From Streptomyces lanatus (lineage in GTDB: Bacteria; Actinomycetota; Actinomycetes; Streptomycetales; Streptomycetaceae), in contig NZ_BNBM01000003.1 of NCBI RefSeq assembly GCF_014655715.1, forward strand, positions 277,431 to 341,430: a stretch of 64,000 nucleotides of DNA, written 5' to 3'. Below the pieces are notes generated by a model. It saw nothing but the letters and a program-made list of their open reading frames with translations. It had not been told where the DNA came from and did not search any database. This document shows, in pieces, positions 10,101 through 17,488 of this stretch (its first letter is position 1; each line of letters starts with the position of its first letter). Made by a program: the position numbers and the translations under genes.

Positions 10101-10847
10101 GGCCGCGAGGTGAAGGCCGACGCGCCCGCCACCGCCGCACAGGGCTTCGGCAACGTGGTGCACGTCCTCGCAGACGAGGTCGCTTCCGGGCACACCCCGG
10201 CCGATCTCGCGGTCCTCATGGAACGCCTCGACTCCGTGTGGAACGCGCTCGCCTTCGACGCGCCCTGGAAGTCGGCGCAGGAGAAGGACAACGCGCGCGT
10301 GGCGCTCGAACGCTTCCTGAAGTGGCACGTCATGGACCGCGCGGGACGCACCCCGGTGGCCAGCGAGCACGACTTCGACGTGACTCTGGGGGCCGGCGAC
10401 TTCGAGGTGCGCATCCGCGGCCAGATGGACCGCGTCGAGACCGACGGCGAAGGACGCGCCTACGTCGTCGACTTCAAGACGGGCAAGCAGACACCCAGCG
10501 CGGCCGAGGTGGCCCGCCACCCGCAGCTCGCCGTCTACCAGCTCGCCGTCCGCGAGGGCGCCGTCGACGACGCCTTCGACGGCGTGCCCCCCGAGCCCGG
10601 CGGTGCCGAACTAGTTCAACTGCGCCAGGGCGCCGCCAAGCGGGACGGCGGCGAGACGCTGCCCAAGGTGCAGGGGCAGGAGCCCCTGGAGGGGCCGGAG
10701 GGGGAGTGGGTCGGCGAGCTGCTGGCCACGGCGGCAGGCAAGGTCCTCGACGAACGGTTCGCACCCAGCACCGGACAACACTGCACACACTGCGCGTTCC
10801 GGGCGTCGTGCAGCGCACGGCCCGAAGGGCGGCATGTGGTCGAGTAA
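7119..10847 (+). CDS. adnA: AdnA-like UvrD-family helicase-nuclease subunit
   Basis: The 1242-residue protein should process DNA double-strand ends as one subunit of the actinobacterial AdnAB complex. It has a superfamily 1 motor with Walker A GPGTGKT (58-64), DEYQDTD (~267) and FGDPDQSIYTFRG, motif VI near FYVAATRARDR, and a C-terminal RecB-type nuclease with VVDFKTGK (Asp1118, Lys1120). Cys988 with Cys1222, Cys1225 and Cys1231 (C-x2-C-x5-C) predict an iron-sulphur cluster clamping the nuclease, as in AddB-type domains. An 11-residue repeat array (~506-616) interrupts the motor. The second subunit follows 113 bp downstream. The AdnA label rests on gene order relative to mycobacterial adnA-adnB. 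Confidence 0.85.
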   Translation: MSSSSSTRRLSHPQGRQGTRGAYRLVRTPAVRVAPPRLDAAQRAVVDHGAGPMLVLAGPGTGKTTTLVESVAARIDRGGDPERILVLTFSRKAAVELRDRMALRIGAARAPQATTFHSFCYALVRAHQDSDLFVEPLRLLSGPEQDVTVRELLAGQPDLERLGLAHVRWPDELRACLTTRGFADEVRAVLARSRELGLGPDALDAFARRIGRPDWRAAASFLAEYLDVLDLQGVLDYAELVHRAVLLARRPEAAERLAARYDAVYVDEYQDTDPAQVRLLHALAGGRTLVAFGDPDQSIYTFRGADVNGILEFPHAFPRVDGRPAPVEVLRTSRRSGAGLLAATRLLTQRMPLTRLPAEKVRAHRDLAPAREGGHVEVFTYPTPGTELDNIADILRRAHLEDGVAWSDMAVLVRAGSRTIPTVRRALTAAGVPLDIDGDDLPLRHEPAVAPLLTALRAVAMAEAQSARGGSEVGTGGVADVEGDALDDGAGAGGGVPAGSAGVASGVLADSTNAESRALADPSDGGRGARADSPDAESGAPAVSPEVGDNGSADQPEAGDDGSEDRPEPDGDASSDRPDQKGDASAHRPEPDDRGPEERPQPEDDAPVDRPDPGASWLDTETALTLLASPLAGMDAADLRRLGRALREEERAAGNALPPPSDELLARALAEPERLAVHDPTYARGAQRLGALLRKARERLAGGGTAEEALWDLWDGTPWPTRLERTARRGGAAGRNADRDLDAVCALFATAARAEERTGGRGTLNFLEEIDAEDIAADTLTRRAVRPDAVRLMTAHRSKGLEWRLVVVAGVQEGLWPDLRRRGSLLEADRIGRDGLAEPLTPGALLAEERRLFYVAATRARDRLVVTAVKAPADDGDQPSRFLTELGVEPRDVTGRPRRPLSVAALVAELRATTVDPRVSDTLREAAARRLARLAALADEDGRPLVPAAHPYRWWGMFEPTESKVPLRSRDQPVVLSGSALDQLANTCALQWFLGREVKADAPATAAQGFGNVVHVLADEVASGHTPADLAVLMERLDSVWNALAFDAPWKSAQEKDNARVALERFLKWHVMDRAGRTPVASEHDFDVTLGAGDFEVRIRGQMDRVETDGEGRAYVVDFKTGKQTPSAAEVARHPQLAVYQLAVREGAVDDAFDGVPPEPGGAELVQLRQGAAKRDGGETLPKVQGQEPLEGPEGEWVGELLATAAGKVLDERFAPSTGQHCTHCAFRASCSARPEGRHVVE
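8634..8966 (+). repeat. In-frame 33-bp (11-residue) degenerate tandem repeats within adnA
   Basis: About ten imperfect 11-residue units occupy residues 506-616 of the helicase. Successive units read GVLADSTNAES, RALADPSDGGR, GARADSPDAES, one of 12 residues, then GSADQPEAGDD, GSEDRPEPDGD, ASSDRPDQKGD, ASAHRPEPDDR, GPEERPQPEDD and APVDRPDPGAS. The segment is acidic, proline-rich and probably disordered. It sits between motor motifs, just before sequence that resumes the family pattern (SWLDTETALTLLAS). Confidence 0.85.
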
Positions 10848-10947
10848 GTCCTTGGCGGGACCGGCGTGATGGATCGCACCACATGTGTTGACCTGCGCTT
10901 ATCCCGGCCCGAGGGGCTGCCCGGCATCGAGTGTCAGTGCCCGCCGC

Positions 10948-10953
10948 TAGCCT
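10948..10953 (+). promoter_or_regulatory. Candidate -10 box (TAGCCT) for leaderless adnB
   Basis: TAGCCT fits TANNNT and lies 7 nt before the GTG at 10961, so transcription would begin at the start codon. No good -35 hexamer was found. Confidence 0.45.
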
Positions 10954-10960
10954 CTCCGAT

Positions 10961-13900
10961 GTGTCCACCCCTATCACCGATCCCGAGCAGCTCAAGGAGC
11001 TCCTCGGCATCCCGTTCACCCCGGAGCAGACGGCCTGCATCACCGCGCCGCCCGCCCCGCAGGTGATCGTGGCCGGAGCCGGGTCGGGCAAGACGACGGT
11101 GATGGCGGCCCGCGTGGTGTGGCTGGTCGGCACCGGCCAGGTCGCCCCGGAACAGGTCCTCGGCCTGACCTTCACCAACAAGGCCGCCGGTGAACTCGCC
11201 GAACGCGTCCGCAAGGCACTCGTCAAGGCCGGCGTCACCGATCCCGACGTCATCGACCCGGACAATCCGCCCGGCGAACCGGTGATCTCCACTTACCACG
11301 CCTTCGCGGGCCGGCTGCTGACCGACCACGGCCTGCGCATCGGCCTCGAACCGACCTCCCGCCTCCTCGCCGACGCCACCCGCTACCAACTCGCCGCGCG
11401 CGTACTGCGCGAAGCCCCCGGCCCCTACCCGGCCCTCACCCGCTCCTTCGCCGACCTCGTCAGCGACCTCCTCAACCTCGACGCCGAACTCGCCGAACAC
11501 CTCGTGAGGCCCGAGTCCCTGCGCGCGCACGACGCCGAACTGCTGCTCACCCTTCAGAGCGCCAAGCTCACCAACGCCGATCTGCGCAAGGTCCCCGAGG
11601 CGGCGGCGGCCCGCCGTGAACTCGCCGAACTCGTGATCCGCTACCGCGCCGCCAAACGCGAACGGGACCTGCTCGACTTCGGCGACCAGATCGCCCTGTC
11701 GGCACAGCTCGCGGGGATCCCCGAAGTCGGCCGCATCCTGCGCGACGAATTCCGCGTGGTCCTCCTGGACGAGTACCAGGACACCTCCGTCGCCCAACGT
11801 GTCCTGCTGGCAGGCCTGTTCGGCGACGGCACCGGCCACCCCGTGACGGCCGTCGGCGACCCCTGCCAGGCCATCTACGGCTGGCGCGGCGCCTCCGTCG
11901 CCAACCTCGACGACTTCCCCGAGCACTTCGCCCACACCGACGGCCGCCCCGCCACCCGCCAGGCCCTCAGCGAGAACCGCCGCAGCGGCGGCCGCCTCCT
12001 CGACCTCGCCAACGGCCTCGCGGAGCCCCTGCGCGCCATGCACGCGGGCGTGGAGGCCCTGCGCCCGGCCCCCGGAGCCGAACGCGACGGCACCGTCCGC
12101 TGCGCCCTCCTGCCCACCCACGCCGACGAGATCGACTGGCTCGCCGACTCCGTCGCCCACCTCGTGAACACCGGCAAGGCACCCGGCGAGATCGCCGTCC
12201 TGTGCCGCACCGCGACCGACTTCGCCGAGATCCAGGGCGCGCTCGTCGCCCGCGACGTCCCCGTCGAGGTGGTCGGCCTGTCCGGGCTGCTGCACCTGCC
12301 CGAGATCGCCGACCTGGTCGCCGTCTGCGAGGTCCTCCAGGACCCCGGCGCCAACGCCTCCCTGGTCCGCCTCCTCACCGGCCCGCGCTGGCGCATCGGC
12401 CCCCGCGACCTCGCCCTCCTGGGACGCCGCGCCCGCCTGCTGGTGTCCCACGCGCGCGTGGACGGCGACGACGACCCCGACCGCCGCCTCGCCGAGGCCG
12501 TCGAGGGGGTCGACCCCGCCGAGGTCATCTCACTGGCGGACGCCCTCGACACGTTCCTGGAGACGCCGCTGGACGGCGAAGGGGATGACGACGGTCTGCC
12601 CTTCTCGCCGGACGCGCGCGTGCGCTTCGCCCGCCTCGCCACCGAACTGCGCGACCTGCGCCGCTCCCTGTCCGACCCGCTGATGGACGTACTGCACCGC
12701 GTCCTCGCCGTCACCGGCCTGGAAGTCGAACTGTCGGCCTCCCCGCACGCCCTGGCCGCCCGCCGCCGCGAGACCCTGTCCAACTTCCTCGACGTCGCCG
12801 CCTCCTTCGCCGCCGGGGACAACGAGGCGACCCTCCTGGCCTTCCTCGCCTTCCTGCGCACCGCCGCCCAGTACGAGAAGGGCCTCGACAACGCCCTCCC
12901 CGGCGGCGAGAACACCGTCAAGGTGCTCACCGCGCACAAGTCCAAAGGCCTGGAGTGGGACGTCGTCGCCGTCCCCGGCCTGGTCACCGGCACCTTCCCC
13001 AGCACCCAGGGCCGCGAGAAGTGGACCGCCCAGGCCAAGGTGCTCCCGCACGAGCTGCGCGGCGACGCCGACACCCTCCCCGACGTCGCCTCCTGGGACT
13101 CCCGCGGCCTGAAGGCCTTCCAGGAGGACATGAAGGACCACCAGCACACCGAGGAACTCCGCCTCGGCTACGTCACCTTCACCCGCCCCCGCTCCCTGCT
13201 CCTCGGCTCAGGCCACTGGTGGGGCCCCACCCAGAAGAAGCGCCGGGGCCCCTCCGACTTCCTCAAGGACCTCTACGAGCACTGCGCGGCCGGGTACGGC
13301 GAGATCGAGGCATGGGCGGACGAACCGGCCGAGGACGCGGAGAACCCCGCCCTGCACCGCGAGACCGCCGACCAGGTGTGGCCCCTGCCCCTGGACGCGG
13401 CCGCGCTGGCCCGCCGCCGCGCGGCCGCCGAGACCGTCCTGGCCCACCTGGACAACCTCGACTCCCACGACGACGGCCGGCCCACCGCGACACACGACCC
13501 GGACACGTACGACGACCCGGAATGGCCCCCGCCACCGGACGACGACGAGGCGTTCACGCAGGATCCGTACGACCAAGACGCCCCCTTCGCCGACGAGCAG
13601 GACGGCCCCCACACGAGCGCGCCCTCCGACGAGGACACCGACGACTGGGACTCCTGGACCACCGACCGCCCAGGACCGACACCGGCCATCCCGCACCAGA
13701 CCGCACCCCACACGCGTCCCCACCCCACGGACCCGGCCCCCCTCACCCCGGAGGAGGCCCGCACCATCGACTCCTGGGACCGCGACCTCGACGCCCTCAC
13801 CGGAGAACTCCTGCGGGCCCGCGCGAGCGTCACCGACGTCCCCCTGCCCGCGTCACTGACCGCCTCCCAGCTGCTGCGCCTGGCCGCCGACCCGGACCGA

Positions 13901-14485
13901 TTCGCGCAGGAACTCGCGCGCCCCATGCCACGCCCCCCACAACCCGCCGCACGTCGAGGCACCCGATTCCACGCCTGGGTGGAGGCCCGCTTCGAAGAGC
14001 TGACGCTGCCCATGCTGGAACCCGACGACCTCCCCGGCAGCGAGACCGAGATCGCCGACGAACGCGACCTCCAGGCCCTCAAGGACGCCTTCGAACGCAG
14101 CGACTACGCCCACCGCACGCCGTACCGGGTCGAGGCCCCGTTCCAGCTGGCGATCGCCGGCCGCGTCGTCAGGGGCCGTATCGACGCCGTCTACAAGGAA
14201 GGCGACGGCGCGGAAGTCACGTACGAGATCGTCGACTGGAAGACCAACCGCACCCGCACCGCCGACCCGCTCCAGCTCGCCCTGTACCGGCTCGCCTGGG
14301 CCGAGCAACAGGGCGTACCCCTGGAATCCGTCGACGCCGCGTTCCTGTACGTCCGCAGCGGCGAGGTCGTGCGCCCGGACCGCCTTCCGGGCCGGGCGGC
14401 ACTGGAACGGCTGCTGACCGAGGGGTCGTATTCCGAGGCGGACTGTGAGGAACCGCCCACCGAGGATGTCGGTGCGGGCCGATAG
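10961..14485 (+). CDS. adnB: AdnB-like UvrD-family helicase-nuclease subunit
   Basis: The 1174-residue partner of the preceding helicase-nuclease. Walker A is AGAGSGKT (38-45); DEYQDTS, VGDPCQAIYGWRG and TAHKSKGLEWD are further superfamily 1 motifs; the C-terminal nuclease has VDWKTNR with Asp1092 and Lys1094, followed by QLALYRLAW. It lacks the four-Cys iron-sulphur signature of the other subunit. A long acidic, His/Pro-rich linker separates motor and nuclease. The GTG start at 10961 is preferred because a TAGCCT -10 box ends 7 nt before it; an in-frame GTG at 10931 adds ten residues without a ribosome site. Predicted heterodimer for break resection, as shown for mycobacterial AdnAB. Confidence 0.85.
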   Translation: MSTPITDPEQLKELLGIPFTPEQTACITAPPAPQVIVAGAGSGKTTVMAARVVWLVGTGQVAPEQVLGLTFTNKAAGELAERVRKALVKAGVTDPDVIDPDNPPGEPVISTYHAFAGRLLTDHGLRIGLEPTSRLLADATRYQLAARVLREAPGPYPALTRSFADLVSDLLNLDAELAEHLVRPESLRAHDAELLLTLQSAKLTNADLRKVPEAAAARRELAELVIRYRAAKRERDLLDFGDQIALSAQLAGIPEVGRILRDEFRVVLLDEYQDTSVAQRVLLAGLFGDGTGHPVTAVGDPCQAIYGWRGASVANLDDFPEHFAHTDGRPATRQALSENRRSGGRLLDLANGLAEPLRAMHAGVEALRPAPGAERDGTVRCALLPTHADEIDWLADSVAHLVNTGKAPGEIAVLCRTATDFAEIQGALVARDVPVEVVGLSGLLHLPEIADLVAVCEVLQDPGANASLVRLLTGPRWRIGPRDLALLGRRARLLVSHARVDGDDDPDRRLAEAVEGVDPAEVISLADALDTFLETPLDGEGDDDGLPFSPDARVRFARLATELRDLRRSLSDPLMDVLHRVLAVTGLEVELSASPHALAARRRETLSNFLDVAASFAAGDNEATLLAFLAFLRTAAQYEKGLDNALPGGENTVKVLTAHKSKGLEWDVVAVPGLVTGTFPSTQGREKWTAQAKVLPHELRGDADTLPDVASWDSRGLKAFQEDMKDHQHTEELRLGYVTFTRPRSLLLGSGHWWGPTQKKRRGPSDFLKDLYEHCAAGYGEIEAWADEPAEDAENPALHRETADQVWPLPLDAAALARRRAAAETVLAHLDNLDSHDDGRPTATHDPDTYDDPEWPPPPDDDEAFTQDPYDQDAPFADEQDGPHTSAPSDEDTDDWDSWTTDRPGPTPAIPHQTAPHTRPHPTDPAPLTPEEARTIDSWDRDLDALTGELLRARASVTDVPLPASLTASQLLRLAADPDRFAQELARPMPRPPQPAARRGTRFHAWVEARFEELTLPMLEPDDLPGSETEIADERDLQALKDAFERSDYAHRTPYRVEAPFQLAIAGRVVRGRIDAVYKEGDGAEVTYEIVDWKTNRTRTADPLQLALYRLAWAEQQGVPLESVDAAFLYVRSGEVVRPDRLPGRAALERLLTEGSYSEADCEEPPTEDVGAGR

Positions 14486-14488
14486 GCT
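14483..14488 (+). promoter_or_regulatory. -10 box TAGGCT containing the adnB stop codon
   Basis: TAGGCT fits TANNNT and ends 7 nt before the ATG at 14496; no ribosome site is present. Its first three bases are the TAG stop codon of adnB. This predicts a leaderless transcript for the peptidase. Confidence 0.6.
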
Positions 14489-14495
14489 CGTGACC

Positions 14496-15899
14496 ATGAG
14501 CCAGACCCCGGACAGCGCCGTCCGTACGTACATCGAGCAGCACCGCGCCACCTTCCTCGACGACCTCGCAGAATGGCTGCGCATCCCCTCCGTGTCGGCC
14601 CAGCCCGACCACGCGCCCGACGTACGCCGCAGCGCCGACTGGCTCGCCGCCAAACTCAAGGAGACCGGCTTCCCGACCGCCGAGGTCTGGCCCACGCCGG
14701 GCGCCCCCGCCGTCTTCGCCGAGTGGCCCTCCGACGACCCCGAGGCACCCACCGTCCTCGTCTACGGCCACCACGACGTGCAGCCCGCCGCCCGCGAGGA
14801 CGGCTGGGACAGCGACCCATTCGAGCCCGTCGTCCACGACGGCCGCCTCTACGCGCGCGGGGCAGCCGACGACAAGGGCCAAGTGTTCTTCCACACACTC
14901 GGCGTCCGCACCCACCTCGCCACCACCGGCCGCACCACCCCGGCCGTCAACCTCAAGCTGCTGATCGAGGGCGAGGAGGAATCCAGCTCCCCGCACTTCC
15001 GCGCCCTCGTCGAGGAGCAAGCCGAGCGGCTCGCGGCCGACGCCGTGATCGTGTCCGACACCGGCATGTGGTCCGAGGACACCCCCACCGTGTGCACCGG
15101 CATGCGCGGCCTCGCCGAATGCGAGATCCAGCTCTACGGCCCCGACCAGGACATCCACTCCGGATCCTTCGGCGGCGCCGTCCCCAACCCGGCGACCGCC
15201 GCCGCCCGCCTCGTCGCCGCCCTGCACGACGAACACGCACGCGTGGCGATCCCCGGCTTCTACGACGGCATCGTCGAACTGACCGACCGTGAGCGGGAAC
15301 TCTTCGCCGAGCTGCCCTTCGACGAAGCGCAATGGCTGCGCACCGCCAAGTCCCACGCCACCCACGGTGAGGCCGGCCACACCACCCTGGAGCGCATCTG
15401 GGCCCGCCCCACCGCCGAGGTCAACGGCATCGGAGGCGGCTACCAAGGCCCCGGCAGCAAGACGATCATCCCGTCCTCCGCCATGGTGAAGATCTCCTTC
15501 CGGCTCGTCGCCGGACAGGACCCCGAGCACATCGAGAAGGCCGTCCGCGCCTGGGCCGCCGACCGGATACCCGCCGGGATCCGCAGCGAGATGACGTTCA
15601 GCGGGGCCACACGCCCCTGTCTGACCCCACTGGACCACCCGGCCCTGAAGTCCGTCGCACACGCCATGAGCCGCGCCTTCGAAAAGCCCGTCCGCTTCAC
15701 CCGCGAGGGCGGCTCCGGACCCGCCACCGACCTCCAGGACGTCCTCGACGCACCCGTGCTCTTCCTCGGCATCTCCGTCCCCTCCGACGGCTGGCACGCA
15801 CCCAACGAGAAGGTCGAGCTCGACCTTCTCCTCAAAGGCGTCGAAACCGCCGCCTACCTGTGGAGCGACCTGGCCGCGAACTGGCGCCATGCACCCTGA
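14496..15899 (+). CDS. M20 family dipeptidase/metallopeptidase
   Basis: The 467-residue cytoplasmic enzyme of the M20 (CNDP/carboxypeptidase G2-like) family would hydrolyse dipeptides or small amides with two metal ions. Metal-site motifs are visible in order: GHHDVQP with His92 and Asp94, ARGAADDKG with the bridging Asp at 125/126, and LLIEGEEESSS with the catalytic Glu160 and ligand Glu161. A dimerisation lid follows at ~200-330. The ATG is set at 14496 because there is no ribosome site upstream but an ideal leaderless -10 box. A GTG-like extension into adnB is rejected. Substrate unknown. Confidence 0.88.
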   Translation: MSQTPDSAVRTYIEQHRATFLDDLAEWLRIPSVSAQPDHAPDVRRSADWLAAKLKETGFPTAEVWPTPGAPAVFAEWPSDDPEAPTVLVYGHHDVQPAAREDGWDSDPFEPVVHDGRLYARGAADDKGQVFFHTLGVRTHLATTGRTTPAVNLKLLIEGEEESSSPHFRALVEEQAERLAADAVIVSDTGMWSEDTPTVCTGMRGLAECEIQLYGPDQDIHSGSFGGAVPNPATAAARLVAALHDEHARVAIPGFYDGIVELTDRERELFAELPFDEAQWLRTAKSHATHGEAGHTTLERIWARPTAEVNGIGGGYQGPGSKTIIPSSAMVKISFRLVAGQDPEHIEKAVRAWAADRIPAGIRSEMTFSGATRPCLTPLDHPALKSVAHAMSRAFEKPVRFTREGGSGPATDLQDVLDAPVLFLGISVPSDGWHAPNEKVELDLLLKGVETAAYLWSDLAANWRHAP

Positions 15900-16056
15900 G
15901 CCACCCCGGCCGCCCGGAGGGGCATCGCGCGCGGGGCACACTGAAACCGCCGCCCCCGCGCCGCCGAGCCCAGCCGCCCCCGGTCGCCTCCCGTCCCACG
16001 TCCCGCCGATCCGCCCGCCGAAGCACACCGTTCCACTGGGGGAGTTGGAAGCACCC

Positions 16057-16998
16057 GTGACCACCTGGACCGACCACACCGCCGACCGACCCATCTCGCT
16101 CACCGCCCCCAGCGGCATCGACCGCGCCGCCCACCACCGGCTCGACGAAGCCTGGCTCGCAGCGGCATGGAGCCACCCCACGACCCGCTGCTTCGTGGTC
16201 TCCGGCGGCCAGGTCCTCATCGACGAGACAGCGGACGGACGCACCGAACTCGTCACGACCCCCTCCTTCGAAGCTCCCCTCACCGAGGCACACCGCTACT
16301 TCCTCGGCATCGACGAAGACGGCGTCAGCTACTTCGCCCTCCAGAAGGACGCGCTGCCCGGCCGCATCGACCAGTCCGCGCGTGCCGCCGGCCTGCGCGA
16401 AGCGGGCCTGCTGCTGTCACCACGCGACGCGGGCCTCATGGTGCACGCCGTTGGCCTGGAGAACTGGCAGCGCACCCACCGCTTCTGCTCCCGCTGCGGC
16501 GAGCGCACCGTCATCGCCGCGGCCGGCCACATCCGCCGCTGCCCCGCCTGCGGCGCCGAGCACTACCCGCGCACCGACCCCGCCGTGATCATGGCCGTCA
16601 CCGACGAGGACGACCGCATCCTCCTCGGCCGCCAGGTCCACTGGCCCGAAGGCCGCTTCTCCACCCTCGCCGGCTTCGTCGAGCCCGGCGAATCCATCGA
16701 GCAGACCGTGCGCCGCGAGGTCTTCGAAGAAGCCGGGATCACCGTCGGCCAGGTCGAGTACGTCGCCAGCCAGCCCTGGCCCTTCCCGTCCAGCCTCATG
16801 CTGGGCTTCATGGCCCAGGCCACCTCCACCGAGGTCGAGGTCGACGGCGACGAGATCCACGAAGCCCGCTGGTTCTCCCGCGAGGAACTGGGCGCCGCCT
16901 TCGAATCCGGCGAAGTCCTGCCGCCCTACGGCATCTCGATCGCGGCCCGTCTGATCGAACGCTGGTACGGCAAACCACTGCCGACCCGCAGCGTCTGA
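16057..16998 (+). CDS. nudC: NADH pyrophosphatase / NAD-capped RNA hydrolase NudC
   Basis: The 313-residue enzyme hydrolyses NADH, and in other bacteria removes the NAD cap from RNA. It has an N-terminal Nudix-like domain, a four-Cys zinc ribbon (Cys144, Cys147, Cys162, Cys165), a Nudix box at ~206-227 with GFVEPGESIEQTVRRE as its core, and the NudC-specific SQPWPFP motif just after it. The GTG start at 16057 has GGAAG 5 nt upstream and gives the usual family length. It faces the mycoredoxin gene, with a strong hairpin between the two stops. Confidence 0.92.
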   Translation: MTTWTDHTADRPISLTAPSGIDRAAHHRLDEAWLAAAWSHPTTRCFVVSGGQVLIDETADGRTELVTTPSFEAPLTEAHRYFLGIDEDGVSYFALQKDALPGRIDQSARAAGLREAGLLLSPRDAGLMVHAVGLENWQRTHRFCSRCGERTVIAAAGHIRRCPACGAEHYPRTDPAVIMAVTDEDDRILLGRQVHWPEGRFSTLAGFVEPGESIEQTVRREVFEEAGITVGQVEYVASQPWPFPSSLMLGFMAQATSTEVEVDGDEIHEARWFSREELGAAFESGEVLPPYGISIAARLIERWYGKPLPTRSV

Positions 16999-17006
16999 GC
17001 AGCAAC

Positions 17007-17048
17007 GCGAAAGGTGGCCGCCCCCGACCGGGGGCGGCCACCTTTCGC
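17007..17048. terminator. Perfect 19-bp bidirectional terminator hairpin
   Basis: Arms 17007-17025 and 17030-17048 are exact reverse complements of 19 nt around the loop GACC. It lies between the convergent stops of nudC and the mycoredoxin gene. AAAGG/CCTTT at the base supplies short A/T tracts on both strands. Confidence 0.9.
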
Positions 17049-17060
17049 ATGCGCGTCGAT

Positions 17061-17303
17061 TCACACGCCGATCTTCTGCTTCACCTGAGCCAGCGACGGG
17101 TTCGTCAGCGTCGAACCATCGCCGAAAAGTACGGTCGGGACCGTCTGATTCCCGCCATTCGCCTTCTCGACGAACGCCGCGGACTCGGGGTCCTGCTCGA
17201 TGTTGATCTCGGTGTACGCGATGCCCTCACGCTCCAGCTGCTTCTTCAGCCGCTGGCAGTAACCGCACCACGTGGTGCTGTACATCGTCACAGTGCCCTG
17301 CAT
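17061..17303 (-). CDS. Mycoredoxin / glutaredoxin-like thiol oxidoreductase
   Basis: The 80-residue thioredoxin-fold protein has the active site TWCGYC (Cys13, Cys16) followed by RLKKQLE, and a TVPTVLFGDG cis-proline segment. This matches Mrx1-type mycoredoxins, which reduce mycothiol mixed disulphides with mycothiol as cofactor. The ATG at 17303 has AAGGAG 10 nt upstream. A consensus sigma-R promoter lies 51-77 bp upstream, which fits a thiol-stress gene. Divergent from uvrD2 and convergent with nudC. Confidence 0.88.
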   Translation of the reverse strand: MQGTVTMYSTTWCGYCQRLKKQLEREGIAYTEINIEQDPESAAFVEKANGGNQTVPTVLFGDGSTLTNPSLAQVKQKIGV

Positions 17304-17353
17304 GTCTCGCGCGCTCCTTGGATGGCTCGGGGGAACAGGTCGTCCGATCAAAG

Positions 17354-17380
17354 AACACACACGACCACGGCGCCATTCCC
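17354..17380 (-). promoter_or_regulatory. Sigma-R-type promoter (GGGAAT-N18-GTT) of the mycoredoxin gene
   Basis: Reading the minus strand, GGGAAT (17375-17380) is followed by exactly 18 nt and GTT (17354-17356). This is the SigR consensus and has the same spacing as the sigR promoter in this window. It points at the mycoredoxin gene. Confidence 0.8.
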
Positions 17381-17488
17381 ACCCGGGGTATGCCCGCCCA
17401 CGTGACGCCTGCCGCATTAGTACGACTATCAGTGCCTGCCTGTGGACAACCAGCACAGCCGCCTCCCGCGACCTGGCAGCATGGCCGT

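Noticed and set aside
10931..10960. GTG at 10931 as adnB start
   Set aside because: No ribosome site; the GTG at 10961 has a leaderless -10 box at the right distance. Not excluded.
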